Below, piece by piece: positions 46,144 to 54,433 of a stretch of DNA of 64,000 nucleotides (position 1 is the stretch's first letter; the number at the start of each line of letters is the position of its first letter). A model generated the notes under the pieces. The model did not search any database and was not told the origin of the DNA. It saw only the letters and a list, made by a program, of their open reading frames with translations. Origin of the DNA: Candidatus Propionivibrio dominans. GTDB taxonomy: Bacteria > Pseudomonadota > Gammaproteobacteria > Burkholderiales > Rhodocyclaceae. The translations under genes and the position numbers were made by a program. Location of the stretch: the NCBI GenBank assembly GCA_016709335.1, contig JADJNC010000010.1, positions 97,588 to 161,587 on the forward strand, in the 5' to 3' direction.

Positions 46144-47235
46144 ATGTCCGTAACAATTGAAGCCGTGCAGACGGCGCTGAAAAATCTGATCGATCCCAAT
46201 ACGAAAAAAGACTTCGTTTCGACCCGCTCGGCAAAGAACATCAAGGTTGATGGCGAGCAGGTGTCGCTCGATATCGAACTCGGTTATCCGGCGAAAACGC
46301 AGATCGAGGCCATTCGCAGCGCAGTGGTTGATGCGATCAAGGCAATTCCCGGTGTCGCCCGCGTCGACGCCAATGTAAGCTTCAGGATCGTTGCCCACGC
46401 CGTGCAGCGCAATCTGAAGCCGCTCAAGGGCGTCAAGAACATCATCGCCGTGGCCTCCGGCAAGGGCGGCGTGGGTAAAAGTACGACAGCGGTCAATCTG
46501 GCGCTGGCGCTGGCCCAGGAAGGGGCGAGTGTCGGCTTGCTCGACGCCGACATCTACGGCCCGTCGATACCGCAAATGATGGGACTGGCCGGGCGCCATC
46601 CGGAATCGGAAGACGGTACTTCGATGGATCCGCTGCAGGCTTACGGCCTGCAGACGATGTCGATCGGTTTCATGATCGATGTCGATTCGCCGATGGTCTG
46701 GCGTGGCCCGATGGTCACCCAGGCGCTCGAGCAACTGCTCAACCAGACCAGTTGGCGCGACGTAGACTATCTCATCGTCGACATGCCGCCGGGCACCGGG
46801 GATACGCAACTGACGCTGGCACAGAAAGTTCCGGTGACCGGTGCAGTGATCGTCACCACCCCGCAGGACATCGCCTTGATCGATGCGCGCAAGGGTTTGA
46901 AGATGTTCGACAAGGTCGGCATCCCGATCCTTGGCCTGGTTGAAAACATGAGCATCCATATCTGCTCGAAGTGTGGCAACGAAGAGCATATTTTTGGCCA
47001 TGGCGGCGCGGAGAAAATGTGCAAGGACTATGATGCCGAATTGCTTGGCTCATTGCCGCTGGAGCTTTCGATCCGCGAACTGGCCGATGCCGGGCGTCCG
47101 ACCGTGGTCGGTGCCCCGGACTCGCGTGCGGCCGACATCTACCGGACGATTGCCCGCCGGGTTGCGGTGAAGGTGGCCGAGCGCGCCAAGGACATGAGTG
47201 CCAGGTTCCCGAATATCGTCGTGCAGAACACCTGA
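46144..47235 (+). CDS. apbC: Iron-sulphur cluster carrier protein Mrp/ApbC
   Basis: P-loop scaffold that delivers [4Fe-4S] clusters, 363 aa. An N-terminal MIP18-like (DUF59) domain (about 1-85) is followed by the Mrp NTPase: VASGKGGVGKSTTAVNLALA (deviant Walker A), LLDADIYGPSIPQMM, VDMPPGTGDTQLTL, GLVENMS and the CSKCGNEEH CxxC cluster site. The ATG at 46144 has AAGGAG upstream. Divergent from metG. Confidence 0.95.
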   Translation: MSVTIEAVQTALKNLIDPNTKKDFVSTRSAKNIKVDGEQVSLDIELGYPAKTQIEAIRSAVVDAIKAIPGVARVDANVSFRIVAHAVQRNLKPLKGVKNIIAVASGKGGVGKSTTAVNLALALAQEGASVGLLDADIYGPSIPQMMGLAGRHPESEDGTSMDPLQAYGLQTMSIGFMIDVDSPMVWRGPMVTQALEQLLNQTSWRDVDYLIVDMPPGTGDTQLTLAQKVPVTGAVIVTTPQDIALIDARKGLKMFDKVGIPILGLVENMSIHICSKCGNEEHIFGHGGAEKMCKDYDAELLGSLPLELSIRELADAGRPTVVGAPDSRAADIYRTIARRVAVKVAERAKDMSARFPNIVVQNT

Positions 47236-47558
47236 GCCGGCCAGGCCGTTCCAAAAGCCGCACCGCAAAGGCGCAGAGAAAATCGATACTTTGCACCTTG
47301 TTGCCAATGGTAAATGGTTGGTCTGATTAGCACACCGGTGGTACCCCGGGAGTATCTGCTGCGCAGCTTGACGCGAAGGGTGCGGGCTGCGTTTGCGGGC
47401 AGGGATGTCGGGTTACGCTGCGCTAACCCGACCTGCTGGTAATTGCTGGTAACTTTGCGCTCCTGGCGTCTTTGCGGTGGGTTTTGAAGTTTTTCAGTTG
47501 CAATCCTTCGGAAATCGTAAAATAGCCGGCTTTATTCAACGGTTTCCGGGAATCTGCG
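47236..47558. repeat. Intergenic repeat pair and decayed GTAGGTCGGG element
   Basis: No gene seen. The region is flanked by inverse tracts (CACCGCAAAGGCGCAG near 47260 and GCGTCTTTGCGGTG near 47465). Inside, 47341-47440 is a decayed GTAGGTCGGG-family repeat with a CCCGGGAGTATCTGCTGCG version of the core and GCTAACCCGACCTGC. The dcd start has its own short upstream region with TAAAAT at about 47518. Confidence 0.6.
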
Positions 47559-48125
47559 ATGACCATCAAATCCGACAAGTGGATCCGCCGCATGGCGGAA
47601 CAGCACGGCATGATCGAGCCATTCGAGGCGAATCAGGTGCGCGAGATCGACGGGCGCAAGATTGTTTCCTACGGCACGTCGAGCTATGGCTACGACATTC
47701 GCTGCTCGAACGAATTCAAGTTGTTCACCAACATCAACTCGACCATCGTCGATCCGAAGAACTTCGACCCGAATTCATTCATCGAGGTCAACAACGATTT
47801 CTGCATCATTCCGCCGAACTCGTTTGCCCTGGCGCGAACCGTCGAGTACTTCCGCATCCCGCGCAGCGTGCTGACCGTCTGCCTCGGCAAAAGCACCTAT
47901 GCCCGCTGCGGCATCATCGTTAACGTCACTCCCTTTGAGCCCGAGTGGGAAGGCTACGTGACGCTCGAGTTCTCCAATACCACGCCCTTGCCGGCCAAGA
48001 TCTACGCCAACGAAGGGATCGCTCAGGTCATTTTCTTCGAAGCCGACGAAGAGTGCGAAACCTCGTACAAGGACAGGGGTGGCAAGTACCAGGGGCAGGT
48101 TGGCGTTACTCTTCCCAAGATTTGA
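47559..48125 (+). CDS. dcd: dCTP deaminase
   Basis: Homotrimeric enzyme forming dUTP from dCTP, feeding dTMP synthesis with thyA. 188 aa (E. coli 193). Motifs: [55 protein letters not shown], and the C-terminal [20 protein letters not shown]. The ATG at 47559 is the only sensible start. Confidence 0.97.
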   Translation: MTIKSDKWIRRMAEQHGMIEPFEANQVREIDGRKIVSYGTSSYGYDIRCSNEFKLFTNINSTIVDPKNFDPNSFIEVNNDFCIIPPNSFALARTVEYFRIPRSVLTVCLGKSTYARCGIIVNVTPFEPEWEGYVTLEFSNTTPLPAKIYANEGIAQVIFFEADEECETSYKDRGGKYQGQVGVTLPKI

Positions 48126-48138
48126 CAACCTCTTTCGA

Positions 48139-48231
48139 CGCAGAGTACGCAGAGGCGCAGAGTTCGCAGAGGGTTTTCCTGTATTTGGGTTCTCCGCGTT
48201 CTCTGCGCCTCCGCGCTCTCTGCGTTGAAGG
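48139..48231. repeat. Inverted microrepeat hairpin
   Basis: Left arm GACGCAGAGTACGCAGAGGC and right inverse arm built on CTCTGCGCCTCCGCGCTCTC, making a long imperfect hairpin between dcd and the decarboxylase gene. Same general type as the tract at 3979-4012. Confidence 0.65.
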
Positions 48232-48257
48232 CGGTTTTACCGATTTCAGGAGCAAGC

Positions 48258-50495
48258 ATGCATTTCCATTTTCCGGTCATCATCATCGACGAGGATTTCC
48301 GTTCGGAGAACGCCAGTGGTCTGGGTATTCGCGCGCTGGCCGACGCCATCGAGGCCGAGGGTTTCGAAGTGCTGGGGGTGACCAGCTATGGCGATCTGAC
48401 CTCGTTTGCCCAGCAGCAAAGCCGTGCGTCGGCGTTTATCCTGTCGATTGACGATGAGGAGTTCAGTGCCGGACAGGCGGAGAAAACCATCGCCGAGTTG
48501 CGCTCCTTCGTCAAGGAAATCCGCTGCCGCAACGAAGATATCCCGATTTTCCTTTACGGTGAGACACGCACCTCGCGGCACATTCCGAACGACGTGCTGC
48601 GTGAGTTGCATGGCTTCATTCACATGTTCGAGGATACGCCCGAGTTCATCGGCCGTTATGTCGTTCGCGAAGCCAAGACCTATCTGAAGAGTGTGCCGCC
48701 ACCGTTCTTCCGTGCGCTGACGCATTACGCCTCGGACGGCTCTTACTCGTGGCACTGCCCGGGGCACTCGGGTGGCGTGGCTTTTCTGAAGAGCCCGGTG
48801 GGGCAGATGTTCCACCAGTTTTTCGGTGAAAACATGCTGCGCGCCGATGTCTGCAACGCCGTCGAGGAACTTGGACAGTTGCTCGACCATACCGGCCCGG
48901 TGGCGGCTTCGGAACGCAATGCGGCACGCATCTTCAATGCCGATCACCTGTTCTTCGTCACCAATGGAACGTCGACCTCGAACAAGATCGTCTGGCACTC
49001 GACCGTGGCACCGGGCGACATCGTCATCGTCGACCGCAACTGTCACAAGTCGATATTGCACGCGATCATCATGACCGGCGCGGTGCCGGTGTTCCTGATG
49101 CCGACGCGCAATCATTACGGGATCATCGGCCCGATCCCGAAAGAAGAATTTCTCTGGGAAAACATCCAGAGGAAAATCGATGCCCATCCCTTTGCGCGCG
49201 ACGTGAAAACCAAGCCACGTGTGCTGTCGATCACGCAGAGCACCTACGACGGCATTCTCTACAACGTCGAGGAAATCAAGGAGATGCTCGACGGGAAAAT
49301 CGACACCCTGCATTTCGATGAGGCCTGGCTTCCGCACGCCGCTTTCCACGACTTCTACGGCGATTACCATGCCATTGGCGCCGAGCGTCCGCGCTGCAAG
49401 GAGTCGATGATTTTCTCGACGCAGTCGACACACAAGCTGCTCGCCGGCCTGTCGCAGGCATCTCAGATTCTGGTGCAGAACTCGCAAGACCGCGAACTCG
49501 ATCGCGATATTTTCAACGAGGCCTACCTGATGCATACGTCAACCTCGCCGCAGTACGCGATCATTGCCTCATGCGATGTGGCGGCGGCGATGATGGAAGC
49601 GCCGGCGGGCACCGCGCTGGTTGAAGAATCGATCGCCGAAGCGCTCGACTTCCGCCGCGCCATGCGCAAGGTCGATGAAGAGTGGGGTGCCGACTGGTGG
49701 TTCAAGGTCTGGGGTCCGGACGATCTTTCGGAAGAAGGCATCGAGGAGCGCGAGGCCTGGATGCTCAAGCCGGGCGAGCGCTGGCATGGCTTCGGCATGC
49801 TCGCCGAAGGCTTCAACATGCTCGATCCGATCAAGGCCACCGTGATCACCCCCGGTCTGGCAGTCGATGGCGACTTTTCCGAGTGCGGCATTCCGGCGGC
49901 GATTGTCACCAAGTATTTGGCTGAACACGGCGTCATCGTCGAGAAGTGCGGTCTCTACTCGTTCTTCATCATGTTTACCATCGGCATCACCAAGGGACGC
50001 TGGAATACCATGGTGACCGAATTGCAGCAGTTCAAGGACGATTTCGACAAGAATCAGCCCTTGTGGAAAGTGCTGCCCGAGTTCGTCGCCAAACACCCGC
50101 GCTACGAACGTATCGGCCTCCGCGAGCTGTGTCACCTGATTCATGGGGTGTACGCTACCAACGACGTAGCGCGACTGACGACCGAGATGTACCTTTCCGA
50201 CATGATCCCGGCGATGCGCCCTGCCGACGCCTTCGCCAGGATGGCGCACCGCGAGATCGACCGCGTACCCATTGACGAGCTCGAAGGGCGTATCACCAGC
50301 ATTCTGCTGACACCGTACCCGCCGGGAATTCCGCTGCTGATTCCTGGCGAGCGCTTCAATGCAACGATTGTCCGTTATCTGAAGTTTGCACGATTCTTCA
50401 ACGAGAAGTTTCCCGGCTTCGAAACCGATATCCACGGGCTGGTCAAGGCCATGGTCGACGGCAAAGCGGCCTACTACGTCGATTGCGTGCGTTGA
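48258..50495 (+). CDS. Arginine/lysine/ornithine decarboxylase (OKR_DC type)
   Basis: Large PLP decarboxylase of basic amino acids, 745 aa, with the N-terminal wing domain (FHFPVIIIDEDFRSENASGL), a fold-type I PLP core (SDGSYSWHCPGHSGGVAFLK, NADHLFFVTNGTSTSNK, HFDEAWLPHAAFHDFYG, PLP lysine in FSTQSTHKLLAGLSQAS), and a C-terminal domain (TPYPPGIPLLIPGERF). Which substrate is used cannot be decided here; length is near E. coli AdiA (756). Biodegradative enzymes of this group buffer acid stress by consuming protons. No antiporter gene is adjacent. The ATG at 48258 is within the usual start context. Confidence 0.92.
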   Translation: MHFHFPVIIIDEDFRSENASGLGIRALADAIEAEGFEVLGVTSYGDLTSFAQQQSRASAFILSIDDEEFSAGQAEKTIAELRSFVKEIRCRNEDIPIFLYGETRTSRHIPNDVLRELHGFIHMFEDTPEFIGRYVVREAKTYLKSVPPPFFRALTHYASDGSYSWHCPGHSGGVAFLKSPVGQMFHQFFGENMLRADVCNAVEELGQLLDHTGPVAASERNAARIFNADHLFFVTNGTSTSNKIVWHSTVAPGDIVIVDRNCHKSILHAIIMTGAVPVFLMPTRNHYGIIGPIPKEEFLWENIQRKIDAHPFARDVKTKPRVLSITQSTYDGILYNVEEIKEMLDGKIDTLHFDEAWLPHAAFHDFYGDYHAIGAERPRCKESMIFSTQSTHKLLAGLSQASQILVQNSQDRELDRDIFNEAYLMHTSTSPQYAIIASCDVAAAMMEAPAGTALVEESIAEALDFRRAMRKVDEEWGADWWFKVWGPDDLSEEGIEEREAWMLKPGERWHGFGMLAEGFNMLDPIKATVITPGLAVDGDFSECGIPAAIVTKYLAEHGVIVEKCGLYSFFIMFTIGITKGRWNTMVTELQQFKDDFDKNQPLWKVLPEFVAKHPRYERIGLRELCHLIHGVYATNDVARLTTEMYLSDMIPAMRPADAFARMAHREIDRVPIDELEGRITSILLTPYPPGIPLLIPGERFNATIVRYLKFARFFNEKFPGFETDIHGLVKAMVDGKAAYYVDCVR

Positions 50496-51089
50496 GCGGA
50501 GCCGGCCGCAGGAAACTGGGCAGCGGGGATAAAGTGATCGCCTTGCTCACCCAAAGGCGGCTCAGCGGCCAGTTCAAGGAGCAAGCGCATGACAACAAGG
50601 AAGATTGGGAATCGCTTGCCGAAAGTCGAAGGGCAAGCGGCTACCAACGCACTCAAGGGCGACAAGACGTTGGTTGCACTGATCGCCCCCCGAGCATTTC
50701 GTAACTGCTACCGGGAAAGGCTTGCGGTGGGGGCATCTTCTCGAACAGCGCGACCGTCAATAGGGGTAACAAAGTGTAGAGCGAGGCGTCCAGGTTTAGG
50801 GCGCTTCTTGACGATAGCCACGGGACATATGCCGACAGGGCTGATAGGATGCTGCCCCTTTAGTTTGCACCATGATCAAACGCACAGAGTTTGCGGCCAT
50901 TCGGGCAGCGGAGTGTCGGGTTTTTTTACAACCCCCCCCCCGCACCGGAAGACTGAAAAAGCGTTTGTTATATAAAACAATAGCTTAAATATGTTGGCAC
51001 ACTATCTGCTTAATGCTTGGTGCGGACGACTGAAGCGTTTGTCGAAACCAATAGCTTTCACTACCACCAACTTTTTTAGGAGGTTCCCA
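50496..51089 (+). other. Non-coding region with possible IS3-type remnant and sigma-54 promoter
   Basis: No intact gene. At about 50589-50690 a frame reads MTTRK ... KVEGQAATNALKGDKTLVALI, which resembles the start of an IS3-family OrfA (RK...FK...ALKGDKT). It lacks the rest and is decayed; low confidence. At 50932-50941 there is a run of ten C. A sigma-54 promoter (listed separately) drives the next gene. Confidence 0.4.
50995..51009 (+). promoter_or_regulatory. Sigma-54 promoter (-24/-12) for the PEP-CTERM gene
   Basis: TGGCAC-ACTAT-CTGC: GG at 50996-50997 and GC at 51008-51009 with the exact 10-base spacing required for RpoN. Predicted transcription start near 51020, leaving a 70-nt leader. 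PEP-CTERM genes in betaproteobacteria are often under sigma-54/PrsR control, which fits. Confidence 0.7.
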
Positions 51090-51841
51090 ATGTTTAACAA
51101 GAAACTCAAACTCGCCGCGCTCGCCGTCGGCCTCATCGGCTCCATCGGCTCCGCTAACTCTGCTCAGCTGGTCGGTCTTGAACTCGCGCTGCTGATCGAT
51201 GTTTCGGGCAGCGTCGATGCCACTGAATACAACTTGCAGCGCAACGGCTATGTCCAAGCCTTCCAGAGCGCCGCCGTCCAGAACGCCATCATCACATCAC
51301 TGGTGGTTCCATCGCGGTGGAACTTCATCCGTGGTCGGGCGCAGGGCAGCAGACTCAGGCGGTCGGCTGGACGCTGATCAATGACGCCGCCTCGTCCAAT
51401 GCTTTCGCCGCCCTGGTGAACGCTGTGCCGCAATCGTTCCAGGGTTTGACAGCCCCAGGCAGCGCGCTCAATTTCGCCACGCCGCTGTTTGTCAGTAACA
51501 GCTTCGATAGCGCGCGCCAGGTTATTGACGTGTCGGGCGACGGGGAAGAGAACGATGGTGCCGACACGGCCACAGCCCGCAACGCGGCGCTGGCCGCCGG
51601 CATCGACACCATCAATGGCCTGGCCATCGGCGGCGCCGCCATCACCACCTTCTACCAGAACAACATCGCTGGCGGGGCCAACAGTTTCGTCATCACCGCC
51701 AGCTTCGGCGACTTCGCCACGGCCATCCAGGACAAGCTGATCAAGGAGATCACCCCGGTTCCCGAACCCGGCTCGCTGGCCCTCGCCGGTCTCGGGTTGC
51801 TTGGTTTGTTTGGTATGCGCCGTCGCGTCAAGCAAGCCTGA
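51090..51841 (+). pseudogene. DUF1194-type PEP-CTERM protein (frameshifted)
   Basis: Exported protein with a signal peptide (FNKKLKLAALAVGLIGSIGS) and a VWA-like DUF1194 domain (LELALLIDVSGSVDATEYNL; QVIDVSGDGEENDGADT), ending in a PEP-CTERM tail (PVPEPGSLALAGLGLLGLFG, then MRRRVKQA) recognised by exosortase. Between about 51288 and 51302 one base is missing: the family continues GGSIAVELHPWSGAGQQ in the next frame. Restoring it gives 250 aa. A strong AGGAGG precedes the ATG at 51090. Frameshift may be real or an error. Confidence 0.85.
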
Positions 51842-51876
51842 TCTGCCGCAATCAGTCTCTCGCCGCACCAGTGCTG

Positions 51877-51911
51877 AAGGCCACCGGACTAGTCCGCTGG
51901 CCTTTTTCTTT
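51877..51911 (+). terminator. Rho-independent terminator
   Basis: AAGGCCACCGGAC / GTCCGCTGGCCTT stem (one mismatch) with a T run, 36 bp after the PEP-CTERM stop. Confidence 0.8.
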
Positions 51912-52003
51912 ATGCTGCGCCCGGCAGTTGAACGTACGCACACCAGAACGCGCGCGCAGCATGCCATTGGGCCAGAGTTGATACATTACAGTCAGCTTAT
52001 ACA

Positions 52004-52287
52004 AACGCGCTTATGAAACCATTTGGGAGCGCTATGCGTCTGGCCCGCCACCGGCCAACTTCGACGTGTCGCCGCTTGGAGGCGTGAAACAGTCCAGGCA
52101 TGTCCGGCAGGTGATCATGTGCGGCGCCGATAGATGAGGAACGAAAACCTCGGTCCGCTCATAACCTGCTGCTCCTGGTGTCCGATTTCATCCCGGTCCT
52201 GTGGCAGGACTTCGGGAAAAAGCACATCACCCGCGATGCTTTCAGCGACCTCCGTCAGACAGAGCCGACTGGCCAAAGGGCATAGCG
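52004..52287. pseudogene. Duplicated relic of the TPR-gene 3' end and folA 3' end
   Basis: About 284 bp that match, at roughly four-fifths identity by eye, the junction at 58845-59127: the plus-strand TPR/GT41 gene end (AYETIWERYASG versus AYETMWERHLAG) followed by the minus-strand folA end (GPRFSFLIYRRRT versus GLRFSFVVYRRRA). Neither fragment is complete and the TPR stop is lost, so it is not expressed as these proteins. Direct repeat of the parent, same orientation, 6.8 kb apart. Confidence 0.85.
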
Positions 52288-52325
52288 TTAGATTTACCAG
52301 CGTGATTGGGTTAATATCCAATGCC

Positions 52326-53075
52326 ATGAAAGCCGCGTTATTTGTTGCGCTGTCCCTGATCGCTGGTGCCTGTCTTGCCCAGGGTGCTGCGTCTGCGGTA
52401 TTTGTCAGCGGAAACGCAAAGATTGTTGGCACAGACGGGCAGTCGCGAGCGGCTGTTCGAGGCGGTGAGCTTTTTGCCGGTGAAACGGTAGAAACCGTGG
52501 ATGGCCGGGTGCAGTTGCGTTTTCGCGATGGTGCCAGCATGTCCTTGCAACCCGCGACACGCTTCAGGGTCGATGAATATCGCTTTGTCGAGCAGAGCGG
52601 CAAGGCGAGTAGCGGCGATCGAGGCTTTTTCTCGCTGCTGAAGGGGGGCTTCCGTACGCTCACCGGTCTGATCGGTAAACAGCAGCGTGAGCAATACAAG
52701 GTTGATGCGGTGGTGGCCACCATCGGCATTCGCGGCACCGATTACTCGGCACAGCTTACCGAAGAGGGCTTGTCGTTGAGCACCTTCGGGGGACTGGTCG
52801 AGGTTTGCAGCACTGCCGGGTGTGCTCTGGTCAGGCCGGGTGATACCTTTGTTGTTGCCGACCGCGACAGCAAGCCACAGCGCAAGGGGCCAGCCAGCGA
52901 AGGGATGTCGCTCATGCCCGATTTGCCGCCACCCAGACCGGGTGAACTATTGCCGGCGGTGACGCCACCCGTGCAGGGGCCGGCGCAGGTGCCAACACAG
53001 ATACCACCAACCGGATCACCGATGCAGGGACCAGCTTATTCGCCACAAACCGGGCCCTCTCGTGGAGTTCCTTGA
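52326..53075 (+). CDS. FecR-domain exported protein (first paralogue)
   Basis: 249 aa: signal peptide (KAALFVALSLIAGACLAQG), FecR domain (about 25-175; GDRGFFSLLKGGFRTLTGLI, AVVATIGIRGTDYSAQL), then a Pro-rich tail. The ATG at 52326 gives a proper signal peptide; the longer frame upstream reads through the folA relic. It shares the pattern GFFSLLKGG-RT-TGL-G with the second FecR protein downstream. No sigma factor nearby, so it is not a classical FecI/FecR pair. Confidence 0.85.
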   Translation: MKAALFVALSLIAGACLAQGAASAVFVSGNAKIVGTDGQSRAAVRGGELFAGETVETVDGRVQLRFRDGASMSLQPATRFRVDEYRFVEQSGKASSGDRGFFSLLKGGFRTLTGLIGKQQREQYKVDAVVATIGIRGTDYSAQLTEEGLSLSTFGGLVEVCSTAGCALVRPGDTFVVADRDSKPQRKGPASEGMSLMPDLPPPRPGELLPAVTPPVQGPAQVPTQIPPTGSPMQGPAYSPQTGPSRGVP

Positions 53076-53099
53076 GAATTGCAATGCTGGGAGGAAAAC

Positions 53100-54416
53100 A
53101 TGGAAAAAAATACGATCCGGACAATCATCGCACTGCTGTTGTCGCTGCTGTCCGGGATGGCTTCAGCCGACGAACTGACCGACCGGGCGCAAGCGCTGCT
53201 CAATCAGGGCAAGGCCGGCGAAGCGTTTCAATTGCTTGACCCCGTTGAGGGCACTCGCGCCGGTGACGCCAGCTTCGATCTGCTGTTGGGCATCGCTGCG
53301 CTTGAGTCCGGGCAGACGACGCGCGCCGTTTTCGCGCTGGAGCGTGTATTGGCGGTAGAGCCCAGCAACGCCCGGGCGCGTGCCGAAATCGCCCGCGCCT
53401 ATCTGGCCCTCGGTGAAACGGACAGCGCCAGGCAGGAATTTGAAACGGTACAGAAGCAGGGTGTGCCGCCCGAAGTCTCGGCAAACATCGATCGCTTCAT
53501 GGATGCGGTTGACCGGCTCGATGCGGTGACCCGCACCACGCTACGCGGTTATCTGGAAGGCTCGCTGGGTTACGACACCAACGTCAACGCGGCTACCAGC
53601 AAGGGTTCGGTAGCCATCCCGGTGTTTGGTGGTTTGCCATTCACGTTGGCCAATAGCAGCGTGGCGACCGAGGCCTGGTTTGCTACCGTGGGCGGAGGGG
53701 TTAACGTACGTTCACCGATCAACAGCGAGGTCGCCCTGGTCGGTGGCGTTTCGGGAGTGCTGCGCAACAATTTCGGGGCGAGCGAGTTTGACAGCCTGAT
53801 CGGCGACGTCTACGCCGGTGTGGTGGTGACGCAGGACAAGAACGTTTTCTCGTTTAACGCGCAGTTCAACCAGTACGACCTGGCCAGTGACCGCTATCGC
53901 ACGGCGTCAGGCGTTTCGGGGCAGTGGCAATACAACACGGATGCCAGCAATCAGCTCAGCGCGTTTGTTCAGTATTCCGATTTGCGTTACCCGACGCAGT
54001 CCGAACAAAATGCCGATCGCTGGGTGGCCGGCGGCGCAATGGCCCATGCCTTTCGCGGCGGTGAGCTGGCTTTTGCATCGGCTTATTGGGTTAACCAGCG
54101 TGCGCACGATGGCGGTGCGTCCTGGCTGGCGTTCAATGGTTTTGGCGTGCGCGCCGGCGGGCAGATGAACTTCGACCCCCGGACCGTGCTTTTTGCCGGC
54201 GGTGCGATCGAGTATCGCCCCTATGATTCGGTCGATCCCGTATTTCTGACCACGCGCAAGGATACCGAGTATTCCGTATTGGTGGGCGCCAGGTATACGC
54301 CGGCCAGGTTCTGGACCGTGTCACCGAAGCTGATCTGGACTTTCAACGATTCAAACATTGATATCTACCAGTACAGCCGTGCAGCGGCGGCGGTGACCGT
54401 TCGCCGCGACTTCTGA
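53100..54416 (+). CDS. TPR plus DUF560-like outer-membrane protein (Slam/type XI-like)
   Basis: 438 aa. Signal peptide (RTIIALLLSLLSGMASA), an N-terminal TPR region (about 25-155; LDPVEGTRAGDASFDLLLGI, RARAEIARAYLALGETDSA), then a predicted beta barrel of about 280 residues ending in Phe (VTVRRDF), the outer-membrane C-terminal signature. The barrel starts LRGYLEGSLGYDTNVNAATS, similar to DUF560 barrels of Slam / type XI secretion proteins. The ATG at 53100 has GGAGG five bases upstream. It lies 24 bp after FecR-1 and 17 bp before FecR-2. Probably exports or displays a neighbour; this role is inferred. Confidence 0.75.
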   Translation: MEKNTIRTIIALLLSLLSGMASADELTDRAQALLNQGKAGEAFQLLDPVEGTRAGDASFDLLLGIAALESGQTTRAVFALERVLAVEPSNARARAEIARAYLALGETDSARQEFETVQKQGVPPEVSANIDRFMDAVDRLDAVTRTTLRGYLEGSLGYDTNVNAATSKGSVAIPVFGGLPFTLANSSVATEAWFATVGGGVNVRSPINSEVALVGGVSGVLRNNFGASEFDSLIGDVYAGVVVTQDKNVFSFNAQFNQYDLASDRYRTASGVSGQWQYNTDASNQLSAFVQYSDLRYPTQSEQNADRWVAGGAMAHAFRGGELAFASAYWVNQRAHDGGASWLAFNGFGVRAGGQMNFDPRTVLFAGGAIEYRPYDSVDPVFLTTRKDTEYSVLVGARYTPARFWTVSPKLIWTFNDSNIDIYQYSRAAAAVTVRRDF

Positions 54417-54433
54417 GCACAAAGGAGATTGCC

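Noticed and set aside
52115..52738. A 207-codon minus-strand frame opposite FecR-1
   Set aside because: Only its C-terminal part resembles DHFR and is the duplicated folA tail; the rest is antisense to the FecR gene.
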